The notes: a model not told the origin generated them from the letters alone. DNA of 64,000 nucleotides from JACXVD01 sp020446665 (GCA_041396905.1 JAWKXQ010000008.1:38366-102365); one strand, 5' to 3'. Positions 25,199 to 33,695 are shown, numbered from the stretch's first letter. Numbers and translations: made by a program.

Positions 25199-25642
25199 CT
25201 GCGGGCCGCGCAGGCTTTCCGGTTCCGCCGCGGAATAGAGCCGCGCTTGCGCGCCATTGGGCCAGCGGACCAGTTGCCGCGAAGGTTCAAAGCGCGGGCG
25301 CAGGCGGGGCGGAGCGATGGCCAGCAGCCCGCTTTCCCCCTCCACCATCACCTTGCGCGCTTCGCCCAGCGAGGCCGCGACCAGCGCGATGCGCGCAGCG
25401 GGATCATTTTCCGCAATCGCGCGCACCCATTCGGCCCCGGCGCGCGTCTTGCCAAAGCCGCGCCCGGCCATGATCAGCCAATATTGCCAGCTGCCCGATG
25501 GCGGCAATTGCGCCTCGCGCGCCCAGATCTGCCAGCGACAGGTAAAGGCGGCGCGCTGGCGCGTGGTCAGCCGGGCCAGTTCTTCAAGCCGGGCTTCAGG
25601 TTCCAGCCTGAGCAGCCATTCAGCCTTGCTGTTACGCGACAT
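25199..25642 (-). pseudogene. Truncated GTA/phage terminase large subunit (N-terminal ATPase part only)
   Basis: From ATG 25642 the protein reads EWLLRLEPEARLEELARL and then the Walker A block WLIMAGRGFGKTRAGAEWVRAIAE, matching GTA terminase gp2. It breaks off after SAAEPESLRGPQ, where the family continues with the Walker B region and nuclease domain. Past this point the frame runs 30 more residues into antisense-like DUF2793 sequence and stops at 25109. About 148 of the usual 420 or so residues remain, so it cannot be functional. Confidence 0.8.
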
Positions 25643-26156
25643 TTCCGGCTTCCGGCTTGTGCTCAGCCAGAATCGCTTCATTGGCAAAGCGGCGCTGGCG
25701 CATATCCTCGATAAAGGCGTCGATGGATTCCAGCACGGCCTGCTCATCCTCTTCCTCGCGATAGGCGCGTTCCTTCGCCACCGTTTCGCGGTGCGCGGCC
25801 AGCAGACGCAGTGCATTGGCGACATCCATCTTGCGCTTCGGGTCCGGGTCGCGGAGATAGCCGAGCACTTCCATCTCCAGATGTTCGTAGCCTTCGAGCA
25901 GAGCTTCACGCCACTGCCTCGCGAAGTCGGGATGTTCGCGCCGGGCCTTGTAAGCGCGACTTATGGACACACCAGCTTCCTCGGCTGCGGCGCTGACATT
26001 GGATGTGGCGGCCAGTGCCTGCAGGAAGTAGCTCCGCCAATGCTTGTTGAGCAGACCTTCACCAGCCTGTTCGCGCTGGCGCGGGGTTATCTTCGTGGTC
26101 TTGTGGCGCGCCTTTGCAGGGCGGGCACGGGCTGGAGTCCCGGTCGCCTTGGTCAT
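25632..26156 (-). CDS. Terminase small-subunit-like protein (GTA gp1-type)
   Basis: 174 residues. After a basic N terminus it has WRSYFLQALAATSNVSAAAEEAGVSISRAYKARREHPDFA, a helix-turn-helix like those of small terminase subunits, then an acidic helical region. It overlaps the truncated large-subunit gene by 11 bases, the usual order. It appears intact but has lost its partner. It could still bind DNA. The 228 bases between it and the yqaA-like gene hold divergent promoters and nothing else that I recognise. Confidence 0.7.
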   Translation of the reverse strand: MTKATGTPARARPAKARHKTTKITPRQREQAGEGLLNKHWRSYFLQALAATSNVSAAAEEAGVSISRAYKARREHPDFARQWREALLEGYEHLEMEVLGYLRDPDPKRKMDVANALRLLAAHRETVAKERAYREEEDEQAVLESIDAFIEDMRQRRFANEAILAEHKPEAGNVA

Positions 26157-26384
26157 TCGTGCTTTCCTTGAATGGCGGGGTTATCGCTGCCCAAATGCAA
26201 ACGGGCAGCACCTGCCAGCAGGGCCGCCCGTTTCGACTCGGTCTATCGCGATGTTCCAGTTATGTACCCAAACAGCGTTACGATGTCAATATAAAAGTGC
26301 CATATAGGTTAATTATCTCTACGCTTGCCACCAGACTCCGCCTCGCCTAGATCGCGGCAAGGCCCCACGAAACAAGGTTTTCCC

Positions 26385-27035
26385 ATGCTGCGCCGCCTTT
26401 ACGACTGGACGATGGACAAGGCATCGCACCCGCATGCCCAGTGGTGGCTGGCAGCATTCAGCTTTGCCGAGTCGAGCTTTTTCCCGATCCCGCCGCATCC
26501 GCTGCTGGGGCTGATGTGTCTGGCAGAGCCGAAAAAGGCGATCCGCTTTGCAGCGATTACCACCATCGCATCGGTGATTGGCGGCCTTTTCGGCTATATG
26601 ATTGGCTATTTCCTGTTTGAATCGGTCGGCCAGCCGCTGATCGCGGCACTGGGGCTGAGCGACAGTTTCCCGCCTGCCGCCTGCTATCTGAAAGAGCGCG
26701 ACTGGGAAGTGATCTTCCTCGCCGGAACCACACCGATCCCCTTCAAGCTGCTGACCATTACCGCCGGTTTCATCGGCATGGCCTTACCCAGTTTCATCCT
26801 TGCCAGCATTGCCGGTCGGTCGCTGATTTTCATGGCCGTGGGGATCCTGTTCCGCCTGTTCGGCGCGCCGATCAAGGCGGTGATTGACCGCTATTTCGGC
26901 ATTGTCACCGCTGTGTTCGGCGTGCTGTTCATCGGCGGCTTTGTCGCCATCGCGCTGCTCAGTGGCGGGGGTGACAAGGAAGACACCAATCCCTGCGCCA
27001 GCGCGACGATGGAAAGCATCAGCGCTGGGCGTTGA
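26385..27035 (+). CDS. YqaA/DedA-like (SNARE-associated) membrane protein
   Basis: 216 residues from ATG 26385. Short N-terminal part DWTMDKASHPHAQWWLAAFSFAESSFFPIPPHPLLGLM, then four or five transmembrane helices including VIGGLFGYMIGYFLFE and the motif FLAGTTPIPFKLLTITAG, typical of the VTT/DedA fold of the YqaA branch. It is probably a lipid-related or ion transporter; the substrate is unknown. It ends 9 bases before the first ArsR-type operator. Confidence 0.82.
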   Translation: MLRRLYDWTMDKASHPHAQWWLAAFSFAESSFFPIPPHPLLGLMCLAEPKKAIRFAAITTIASVIGGLFGYMIGYFLFESVGQPLIAALGLSDSFPPAACYLKERDWEVIFLAGTTPIPFKLLTITAGFIGMALPSFILASIAGRSLIFMAVGILFRLFGAPIKAVIDRYFGIVTAVFGVLFIGGFVAIALLSGGGDKEDTNPCASATMESISAGR

Positions 27036-27044
27036 GCCAAAGAC

Positions 27045-27064
27045 ATTTCGAGAATTCTCGAAAT
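27045..27064. promoter_or_regulatory. ArsR-type operator 1
   Basis: A 20-bp perfect palindrome, ATTTCGAGAATTCTCGAAAT, with half-sites ATTTCGA and TCGAAAT and a 6-base spacer. The same half-sites and spacing recur at 27088-27107, 43 bases on. It lies upstream of arsR. Confidence 0.75.
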
Positions 27065-27087
27065 AACACTTGCGAAGCGTCGCAAAC

Positions 27088-27107
27088 ATTTCGATAAAAT
27101 TCGAAAT
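27088..27107. promoter_or_regulatory. ArsR-type operator 2, overlapping the arsR start codon
   Basis: ATTTCGA-N6-TCGAAAT again, with the right half reaching into ATG 27106. Binding here would block initiation directly, so arsR probably represses its own operon. Confidence 0.75.
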
Positions 27108-27450
27108 GAACGCGACTCAAGCCATCGCTGCCCTGTCCGCTCTGGCGCAGGAACATCGCCTTGCTGCCTTCCGCCTGCTGGTGGAAGCGGGCAGGGACGG
27201 ATTGCCTGCGGGACAGATTGCGGAGCGGCTGGCGATCCCCAATTCCTCGCTCTCCTTCCATCTCACACAGCTCAGCGAGGCAGGGCTGGTGCAGCAACGG
27301 CGCGATGGGCGCTCGCTGGTCTATTCTGCCAATTTTGCAGCGATGAACGGACTGACTGCTTTCCTCACGGAAAATTGCTGTGGCGGGGAAAGCTGCGCCG
27401 GCGATGCGGCAATCGGCCCGGTTACGGGGGAAGAGGAGACCGCTGCATGA
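27106..27450 (+). CDS. arsR: ArsR-family arsenic-responsive repressor
   Basis: 114 residues from ATG 27106. Winged helix-turn-helix of ArsR (LAQEHRLAAFRLLVEAG, GQIAERLAIPNSSLSFHLTQLSEAGLV). Cysteines near the C terminus, C91, C92 and C97 (NCCGGESC), could bind As(III). First gene of arsR-arsC-acr3; it overlaps arsC by 4 bases. The two palindromic sites immediately upstream imply autoregulation. Confidence 0.9.
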   Translation: MNATQAIAALSALAQEHRLAAFRLLVEAGRDGLPAGQIAERLAIPNSSLSFHLTQLSEAGLVQQRRDGRSLVYSANFAAMNGLTAFLTENCCGGESCAGDAAIGPVTGEEETAA

Positions 27451-27941
27451 TCCGCAATATATTATTCCTTTGCACCGGTAATTCCGCCCGGTCGATCCTG
27501 GCCGAGGCCATTCTGGAACAGCGGGGAAAGGGGCGTTTTCATGCCTTCTCCGTCGGGAGCAAGCCGCGCGGCATTCCCAATCCGCTGGCAATTGCGCTGC
27601 TGCAGGCCAAGGGCCATGCGACCGACCATTTCCGCTCCAAGAGCTGGGATGAATTTGCCGGTCCGGATGCGCCGGACCTGCATGGTGTGATCACTGTATG
27701 CGACAATGCCAAGGGTGAAAGCTGCCCGGTCTGGCCCGGCCATCCGGTGCAGGCGCATTGGGGCATTCCCGATCCGGCGGGGGAAGGGCATGACGGCGAT
27801 CCGCGCGATTTTGCCATTGCCTATGACCGGCTGGCCGAACGCGTCGAACGCATGTTGCAACTCAAGGAAGATCAGCTTGATGCCCGGGCATGGCGCGATG
27901 CGCTGTCGGCCATCGGGCGCGAGTGTGAAGGAACCAGCTGA
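27447..27941 (+). CDS. arsC: Arsenate reductase, low-molecular-weight phosphatase type
   Basis: 164 residues. The P-loop FLCTGNSARS has catalytic Cys9, and C85 and C93 in VCDNAKGESC complete the three-cysteine relay of the thioredoxin-coupled ArsC type. It reduces arsenate to arsenite for export by Acr3. Overlaps arsR by 4 bases and acr3 by 1. Confidence 0.92.
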   Translation: MIRNILFLCTGNSARSILAEAILEQRGKGRFHAFSVGSKPRGIPNPLAIALLQAKGHATDHFRSKSWDEFAGPDAPDLHGVITVCDNAKGESCPVWPGHPVQAHWGIPDPAGEGHDGDPRDFAIAYDRLAERVERMLQLKEDQLDARAWRDALSAIGRECEGTS

Positions 27942-28966
27942 TGGCGCTGTTTGAACGCTGGCTGTCGCTATGGGTGGCGCTTGCCATTGCGGCGGGAGTG
28001 GTACTGGGCCTGCTCGCGCCCGGCCTGTTTGCGGTGCTGGCAAATTTCCAGATTGCGTCCGTCAATCTGCTGGTCGCGCTGCTGATCTGGGCGATGATCT
28101 ATCCGATGATGGTGGGGGTGGATTTTTCCAGCCTCGGCCAGATCGGCAAGCGGCCCAAGGGGCTGATCATCACCATCATCGTCAACTGGCTGGTGAAACC
28201 CTTCACCATGGCCGCGCTGGCGGTGCTGTTCTTCGATCACCTGTATCGCGGGCTGATCCCGGCGGGTGACGCGCAGCAATATATTGCCGGGCTGATCCTG
28301 CTGGGGGCGGCCCCTTGCACGGCAATGGTGTTCGTCTGGTCTCAGCTCACCCGTGGCGACCCGGCCTATACGCTGGTGCAGGTATCGGTGAATGACATCA
28401 TCATGATTTTCGCCTTCGCGCCGATTGTGGCGCTGCTGCTGGGCGTGACCGATATCGCCGTGCCGTGGGAGACTTTGCTGCTTTCCGTTGCGCTCTACGT
28501 GCTGATCCCGCTCGGCGCAGGCTGGATCACGCGGCGGGCGATCGAGAGCCGCCATGCCGGGAATGCGGAGGCCGTGGATCGCTTCACCGCCCGGCTCAAG
28601 CCGTTCTCGATCATCGGCCTGCTGGCCACGGTGGTGCTGCTCTTCGCCTTTCAGGCGCAGACAATCATCGCGCAGCCCGTGCTGATCGTGCTGATCGCAA
28701 TCCCCATCATCATCCAGTCCTATGGCATATTCGCCATCGCCTATGGCGCGGCATGGGCCTGGCGGGTACCGCATCCCGTCGCCGCACCCTGCGCGCTGAT
28801 CGGGACGAGCAATTTCTTCGAACTGGCGGTTGCCGTGGCCATCGGCCTTTTCGGTCTCAGCAGCGGTGCCGCTCTGGCGACGGTCGTAGGCGTGCTGGTG
28901 GAAGTGCCGGTCATGCTCTCGCTGGTGGCATTCGCCAACCGCACCCGCGGCAGTTTTGCGGAATAG
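27941..28966 (+). CDS. acr3: Arsenite efflux transporter ACR3
   Basis: 341 residues, about ten transmembrane helices. Family motifs include PMMVGVDFSSLGQIGKRPKG and LGAAPCTAMVFVWSQLTRGD, where Cys126 matches the essential cysteine of ACR3 proteins. NFFELAVAVAIGLFG is also characteristic. It pumps arsenite out using the proton motive force. Last gene of the arsenic operon. Confidence 0.93.
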   Translation: MALFERWLSLWVALAIAAGVVLGLLAPGLFAVLANFQIASVNLLVALLIWAMIYPMMVGVDFSSLGQIGKRPKGLIITIIVNWLVKPFTMAALAVLFFDHLYRGLIPAGDAQQYIAGLILLGAAPCTAMVFVWSQLTRGDPAYTLVQVSVNDIIMIFAFAPIVALLLGVTDIAVPWETLLLSVALYVLIPLGAGWITRRAIESRHAGNAEAVDRFTARLKPFSIIGLLATVVLLFAFQAQTIIAQPVLIVLIAIPIIIQSYGIFAIAYGAAWAWRVPHPVAAPCALIGTSNFFELAVAVAIGLFGLSSGAALATVVGVLVEVPVMLSLVAFANRTRGSFAE

Positions 28967-28967
28967 G

Positions 28968-28989
28968 GGAGAGGGGCAGCCCCCTCTCC
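28968..28989. terminator. Possible shared hairpin between acr3 and spt
   Basis: GGAGAGGGG (28968-28976), loop CAGC, CCCCTCTCC (28981-28989): a 9-bp stem between two convergent genes. There is no T run on either side, so termination is uncertain. Confidence 0.4.
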
Positions 28990-30189
28990 TCAGATGATCC
29001 CGACAGCTTTCCCGGCGCGTTCGAACATGCCGAGGATAGTGGTTACTTCCTCCGCCGAATGTTCCGCGCAGAGCGAGCAGCGCAGCAAGGTCATATTGGC
29101 GGGCGTTGCCGGCGGGCGGGCGAGATTGACGTAGAGCCCTTCCTTCAGCAGCGCTTCCCACATGGCCGCGCCGCGTTCCAGATCGGGCATGATCACTGCC
29201 ACGATCGCGCTTTGCGGTTCCTTGGTGCCGAGTTCGAAGCCGAGCTCGGTCAGCCCGCCATGCAACCGCTTGGAATTCTCCCACAGATGGGCGCGCTTGT
29301 TTCCGCCATGCATCAGCTTGCGGATGCTGGTGGCCGCGGTTGCGACCACGCTGGGCGGCAGGCTGGCGGTGAAGACATAGGGGCGGCAGACCAGCCGCAT
29401 GATTTCGAACTTGGGATGGTTGGAAACGCAGAAGCCGCCCACTGTCCCCACGCTCTTGGAGAAGGTGCCGATGATGAAATCCACATCATCGATGCAGCCG
29501 GCCTTTTCGCACACGCCCCGGCCATTTTCGCCGATGAAGCCCATGCTATGCGCTTCATCGACCAGCACCATCGCGCCATATTTCTTGGCCACGGCCACCA
29601 TCTCAGCCAGCGGCGCAATATCGCCAAGCATGGAATAGACGCCTTCCAGCACCACCAGCTTGCCCGCCCCTTCGGGGATGCGGCGCAGGCGCTTTTCCAT
29701 GGCTTCAATGTCATTATGCTTGAACGGCACGATCTCGGCATTGCCCATCGCGCAGCCATCCCAGATGCTGGCATGGCTATCGATGTCGAGCACGACGTAA
29801 TCGCCCTTGCCCGCAATGGTGGAGATGATCCCGAGATTCGCCTGGTAGCCGGTGGAGAACACCATGGCATGATCCATGGCGTAAAATTCCTTCAGCGCTT
29901 CCTCGCATTCGCGGTGGCCCTGATATGTCCCGTTCAGAACGCGGCTGCCGGTGGTCCCGCTGCCGAAATTCTCCAGCGCATCCTTGCCTGCCTCGATCAC
30001 GTCGGGATCGAAGGTCATGCCCATGTAATTATAGGTACCCAGCAGGATCGTATCGCGCCCGTTGCAGATCGCGCGTGTGGGCGAGAGAACCTTCTCCATC
30101 ACCAGGTTGAACGGATCCTCCACCCCGCTGGCAAGCAGCGTCTCGCGGGTATGGATTATGTCGTCGAACTTGCTGAACAGATCGCTCAC
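28990..30189 (-). CDS. spt: Serine palmitoyltransferase
   Basis: 399 residues if GTG 30189 is the start (2 bases after the ACP stop, with AGGA just upstream); an ATG at 30213 is the alternative. Alpha-oxoamine synthase fold: NYMGMTFDPDVIEAG, GSGTTGSRVLNGTYQGH, DIDSHASIWDG, LVDEAHSMGFIG and the PLP lysine in GTFSKSVGTVGGF. It condenses serine with palmitoyl thioester to start sphingolipid synthesis. Other members of this family (ALA synthase, KBL) are close, but the adjacent ACP and the motifs favour SPT. Confidence 0.9.
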   Translation of the reverse strand: MSDLFSKFDDIIHTRETLLASGVEDPFNLVMEKVLSPTRAICNGRDTILLGTYNYMGMTFDPDVIEAGKDALENFGSGTTGSRVLNGTYQGHRECEEALKEFYAMDHAMVFSTGYQANLGIISTIAGKGDYVVLDIDSHASIWDGCAMGNAEIVPFKHNDIEAMEKRLRRIPEGAGKLVVLEGVYSMLGDIAPLAEMVAVAKKYGAMVLVDEAHSMGFIGENGRGVCEKAGCIDDVDFIIGTFSKSVGTVGGFCVSNHPKFEIMRLVCRPYVFTASLPPSVVATAATSIRKLMHGGNKRAHLWENSKRLHGGLTELGFELGTKEPQSAIVAVIMPDLERGAAMWEALLKEGLYVNLARPPATPANMTLLRCSLCAEHSAEEVTTILGMFERAGKAVGII

Positions 30190-30191
30190 GC

Positions 30192-30434
30192 TCAGGCGTC
30201 CTGCAGCTTGCATACGGCATCGACCAGCTGGCCGTAATTCTCGATCTCCGCCTGCTGGTTCATGCTGATGATGATGTCGAACGCATCTTCGATCTCAGCG
30301 ACGAAATCCATCACGGTCAGGCTGTCAAATTCCAGATCATTGGCAAAACCGGTATCCTCGGCGATCGAAATGCCCTTTTTGTTGAAGGGTTCGATCAATT
30401 CGCGGATCTTTGCGTCAACTTCGGCACGGTCCAT
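30192..30434 (-). CDS. Acyl carrier protein for sphingolipid synthesis
   Basis: 80 residues from ATG 30434. Helical ACP with the phosphopantetheine serine at residue 38 in DLEFDSLTVMDF. It lies directly before spt, an arrangement known in sphingomonads and Caulobacter, where a dedicated ACP supplies the acyl chain. Distinct from the housekeeping AcpP opening. Regulation is shared with spt. Confidence 0.88.
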   Translation of the reverse strand: MDRAEVDAKIRELIEPFNKKGISIAEDTGFANDLEFDSLTVMDFVAEIEDAFDIIISMNQQAEIENYGQLVDAVCKLQDA

Positions 30435-30576
30435 TCTGGAAATTCCAATCTTGATGCTGCGGCCCGCCCCTGCGGGTGCCATGCGATTGCGGCGGAAAAG
30501 CGGCTCCACCCCCTGCTTGTCAAGCGCGATGTGGGCTGGCAAGTCAGAAGTCGGGATAAACAAGGGGCAAGAGACG

Positions 30577-31143
30577 ATGACTGCACAGTCCGATGCGGGG
30601 CAGGAAGCAGAAAAACCGAAGCCGGATGTGGCGCATACAGACTATGCCACGGCATCCGCGATCCATCTTGTCCGTAATGCGCAAATACAAGGGCTTACGC
30701 TGAGCCGGATGGCGGATCAGAAAGCGTCGATCCTGATGGGCGCGACCTTTGTTGTCTTTTCTATCTCGGTTAGTCGCTCGCTCGCAGGAGATCTGCCCTG
30801 GTCCCTGGCGATTCTGGCTGTCTTTGCCTTTCTCAGCTCCCTTTGCGCCGTGATGGCGGTGCTGCCTTCGACCAAGAAGCCTGATCCGTCCAAGATCGTG
30901 CCGAACCTGCTCTTCTTCGGTCATTATACGTCGCTGAATGAAGAGGAATGGACCGAAGAAGTGATCCAGTCGCTGCGGCGGGACGAGACCGTCTACCGCA
31001 TGATGTTGCACGACATTTACCAGAACGGGCAGGTGTTGCAGCGGCGCAAATATCGTTTCCTTGGTCTTGCCTATCGCCTGTTCATTACCGGATTGGTGGT
31101 CACCATGCTCAGCTTCGTGATCGAACTGCTGATCGCCTATTGA
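30577..31143 (+). CDS. DUF5706-type membrane protein (Pycsar-effector-like)
   Basis: 188 residues from ATG 30577. A soluble start, then NAQIQGLTLSRMADQKASILMGATFVVFSIS leading into two helices (about 52-68 and 74-96), and a last helix (161-188) after QRRKYRFLGLAYRLF. This order matches DUF5706, the transmembrane effector family of Pycsar antiviral systems. No nucleotide cyclase gene is adjacent, so a housekeeping role is equally possible. It is divergent from acp-spt and overlaps divK tail to tail. Confidence 0.65.
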   Translation: MTAQSDAGQEAEKPKPDVAHTDYATASAIHLVRNAQIQGLTLSRMADQKASILMGATFVVFSISVSRSLAGDLPWSLAILAVFAFLSSLCAVMAVLPSTKKPDPSKIVPNLLFFGHYTSLNEEEWTEEVIQSLRRDETVYRMMLHDIYQNGQVLQRRKYRFLGLAYRLFITGLVVTMLSFVIELLIAY

Positions 31144-31508
31144 ATGCCGAGCAGCTTTTTCACCGCTGCGGTGAAGGGCCCAATCGAAACCGGCTTGGCA
31201 AGATAGCCTTCCGCCCCGGCATCGCGGATCCGCTCTTCATCGCCTTTCCCGGCATAGGCAGTGACTGCCAGCACTGGCACATGGGAAAGAGTGCGATCGC
31301 GCTTCATTTCTGCGATCAGGTCCAGCCCTGACACATGCGGCAGCTGGATATCCATGATCACGAGGTTGGGAATGAAATTGCGCGCGGTTTCCAGCACAAC
31401 CTCACCATCGGCAACCCCTTCTACGGTAAACCCGCCCGCGCGCAACACGTCGCAGAACAATTTCCGGTTGAGGTCGTTATCCTCGACAACAAGGATTCTC
31501 TTTGCCAC
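31137..31508 (-). CDS. divK: Single-domain response regulator, DivK-like
   Basis: 123 residues from GTG 31508 (AGGAG 8 bases upstream). Receiver domain: ILVVEDNDLNRKLF, phospho-acceptor Asp in VIMDIQLPHVSGLDL, VLAVTAYAGKGDEERI and the Lys in YLAKPVS. The order and wording match DivK of Caulobacter, the cell-cycle regulator controlled by PleC and DivJ. No output domain. Neither pleD nor a histidine kinase is adjacent. Confidence 0.85.
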   Translation of the reverse strand: MAKRILVVEDNDLNRKLFCDVLRAGGFTVEGVADGEVVLETARNFIPNLVIMDIQLPHVSGLDLIAEMKRDRTLSHVPVLAVTAYAGKGDEERIRDAGAEGYLAKPVSIGPFTAAVKKLLGIQ

Positions 31509-31563
31509 TTGGTGGGCTCCTGAGGCAGATGGCTTGCCTCCCAATTAGGAAGAAGCCCGCAGC

Positions 31564-31854
31564 GTGACAATTCGTGATCCCGATCAATCCCCCGAACACC
31601 AGCGCGGCGATCCCGATGTGCTGGCACTGAAAGCGCTCGGCTGGGTGCTGGCGGATGAACAGCGGGCGGAGCGTTTGCTGTCACTGACCGGCCTGACCCC
31701 CGATGTTTTGCGGGAACAGCTCACAGATCGTGGCGTTCTCGGTGCTGTGTTGGAATTTCTCGCCAATCATGATCCCGATCTGCTGCTGGCGGCCGATGCG
31801 CTGAACGTGCCGCCGGAAAAGCTGATCGAAGCGCGGGAGAAACTGGCCCGATGA
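31564..31854 (+). CDS. DUF3572 family protein
   Basis: 96 residues from GTG 31564. Contains DVLALKALGWVLADEQRAERLLSLTGL and GVLGAVLEFLANHDPDLL, the helical pattern of DUF3572, a small alphaproteobacterial family without known function. Divergent from divK and overlapping the next gene by 4 bases; co-expression with the HAD-like gene is likely. Confidence 0.8.
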   Translation: MTIRDPDQSPEHQRGDPDVLALKALGWVLADEQRAERLLSLTGLTPDVLREQLTDRGVLGAVLEFLANHDPDLLLAADALNVPPEKLIEAREKLAR

Positions 31855-32492
31855 GCCGTCCGCTGGTCATTACCGATTGCGACGAAGTGCTGCTGCACAT
31901 GGTCAGCCCGTTTCGCGACTGGCTGGATGAAACGCAGGGCGTGGAATTCGTGATGCAGGGCGCCGATTTCGTAAATGCCCTGCGTTGGAAGCACAGCGGA
32001 GAGACGCTCGCTCCACCGGATATCTGGGAAAAGCTGGGTGGCTTCTTTGACACGGAGATGTACCGCCAGACCCCGATTGATGGCGCGATCAAGGGCATTA
32101 CCGCGCTGCGCCAACACGCCGATGTCGTGGTGCTGACAAACCTCACCGATGAACGGCGCGATAAACGCGCACAGCAATTGGCCGACCATGGGCTTGAGGT
32201 CGAGGTCTTCACCAACCAGGGGCCAAAGGGGCCTGCGCTGCAGAAGATCATCGAGGATCACGGCGCCAGCCGGGCGATCTTCATCGACGACCTGCCGCAG
32301 CATCACCAATCGGCCATGGAAATCGTGCCCAATGTCACGCGCCTGCATTTGTGCGGAGAGCCGATGATCGCCCCGCATATCCATTGCGCGCATGAGGCTG
32401 GCCACGCCCATGCAAGGATTGATTGCTGGCATGAAGCGTTGCCATGGCTTCTGGACCAGCTTGACGTTGATTCTGAAGAGGAAAAGAAATGA
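31851..32492 (+). CDS. HAD-superfamily hydrolase-like protein
   Basis: 213 residues. VITDCDEVLLHM has the DxD-type loop 1 (second Asp replaced by Glu in DCDEV), VVLTNLT gives motif II, and FIDDLPQHH the acidic motif IV. Cap region in between. The change in the usual DxDxT nucleophile loop means activity is uncertain. It overlaps both neighbours by 4 bases, in a chain of five translationally coupled genes. Confidence 0.75.
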   Translation: MSRPLVITDCDEVLLHMVSPFRDWLDETQGVEFVMQGADFVNALRWKHSGETLAPPDIWEKLGGFFDTEMYRQTPIDGAIKGITALRQHADVVVLTNLTDERRDKRAQQLADHGLEVEVFTNQGPKGPALQKIIEDHGASRAIFIDDLPQHHQSAMEIVPNVTRLHLCGEPMIAPHIHCAHEAGHAHARIDCWHEALPWLLDQLDVDSEEEKK

Positions 32493-32950
32493 GTATCGAA
32501 GCCCGCCTGCAGGAACTGGGGATTACCCTGCCTGAAGCCGCTGCCCCTGTCGCCAGCTATGTGCCGGTGGTGGTGCACGGCGGTATGGCGCATGTTTCCG
32601 GCCAGCTACCTTTTGTGGATGGTGCGCTGGTGACCGGCCGTTTGGGCGAGGATGTCTCGCTGGAGCAAGGCACTGCTGCCGCGCGTGCTTGCGGTTTGAT
32701 GATTCTGGCTCAGCTCAAGGCGGCCCTTGGTTCGCTTGATCGGGTGGAACGGATCGTAAAACTGGGCGCCTTCGTCAATTCGACCGGGAATTTTGCCGAT
32801 CAGCCAAAAATTGCCAATGGGGCCTCCGAATTGATGGCAGAGGTGTTTGGCGATGCCGGGCGCCATGCGCGCAGCGCTGTGGGTGTGCCCGTGCTCCCGC
32901 TGGGGGCGGCAGTGGAGGTCGATGCGATTGTCGCTGTTAAGCCCGCTTGA
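32489..32950 (+). CDS. RidA-family protein
   Basis: 153 residues. RidA/YjgF fold of the longer subgroup: VVVHGGMAHVSGQLPFVDGAL, AARACGLMILAQLKAALGSLDRVERIVKLGAFVNST and GRHARSAVGVPVLPLGAAVEVDAIVAV. The Arg in HARSAVG matches the catalytic arginine that deaminates reactive enamines and imines. Overlaps the previous and next genes. Confidence 0.88.
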   Translation: MSIEARLQELGITLPEAAAPVASYVPVVVHGGMAHVSGQLPFVDGALVTGRLGEDVSLEQGTAAARACGLMILAQLKAALGSLDRVERIVKLGAFVNSTGNFADQPKIANGASELMAEVFGDAGRHARSAVGVPVLPLGAAVEVDAIVAVKPA

Positions 32951-33695
32951 TCGCTGGAAAGCGCCCGCGCCAGACGCAGTCCGGGTCGCATGGCTCAGCC
33001 AGTGGCGCTATGCCCATCGCGGGCTGCATGGTCCGGGTTTTCCGGAAAACTCGCCCTCTGCCTTTGCTCTGGCTCTGGAGGCAGGGACGGGGATCGAATG
33101 TGATATCCAGCGCAGTGCCGATGGTGCGGCGATGGTATTTCACGATTGGGACCTTGGCCGGTTGACCGCAGAGAAGGGCCCTGTTGCAGCTTTGCGGTCA
33201 CAGGATCTGCAGCGCCTGACTCTGTCCGGCAGCAAGGATACTATCCCGAAACTGGAAGAACTTCTGGCTCAGATTGATGGCAAGGCCCCGCTGCTGATCG
33301 AGATCAAGTCTAAGGACAAATATCGTATTGCACCGAGCTGCCTTGCCGTGCGCCGTGCGCTCGAAGGCTATCAGGGCCTGCATGCGGTGATGAGCTTTGA
33401 CCCCCGCGTTTCGCGCTGGTTCGCGACTCATTCGCCACAGACTGTGCGCGGGCTGGTGGTCACAGAGGAAGATGATCGCGCGCTGCCGGGGCGCTGGCGT
33501 AGGCATCGCCAACTCTGGCAGGCCAGACCCGATTTCCTCGCCTATGATATTCGCGACCTGCCCAGCCGCTTTGCCGCGAGCCAGCGGAAACGGGGCTTTC
33601 CCGTGCTGACATGGACAGTGCGGAGCGCCGAGCTTGCTCAACGGGCAACTGAACATGCCGATGCCCCCATCGCGGAAGGGGCTGGCCTGACGTGA
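32922..33695 (+). CDS. Glycerophosphodiester phosphodiesterase
   Basis: 257 residues from ATG 32922, overlapping ridA by 29 bases. Motifs are YAHRGLHGPGFPENS (HRG and the EN pair), IECDIQRSADG (E and D metal ligands) and MVFHDWDLGRLTAEKG (second His). A TIM-barrel phosphodiesterase that cleaves deacylated phospholipids to glycerol 3-phosphate. No signal peptide, so cytoplasmic as read. Confidence 0.9.
   Translation: MRLSLLSPLDRWKAPAPDAVRVAWLSQWRYAHRGLHGPGFPENSPSAFALALEAGTGIECDIQRSADGAAMVFHDWDLGRLTAEKGPVAALRSQDLQRLTLSGSKDTIPKLEELLAQIDGKAPLLIEIKSKDKYRIAPSCLAVRRALEGYQGLHAVMSFDPRVSRWFATHSPQTVRGLVVTEEDDRALPGRWRRHRQLWQARPDFLAYDIRDLPSRFAASQRKRGFPVLTWTVRSAELAQRATEHADAPIAEGAGLT

Noticed and set aside
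28465..30237. Long plus-strand open frame of 590 codons opposite spt
   Set aside because: It is antisense to acr3/spt, whose motifs are clear; long antisense frames are expected in high-GC genes.
30577..31143. A complete Pycsar defence system
   Set aside because: Only an effector-like protein is present; no cyclase gene within the window.
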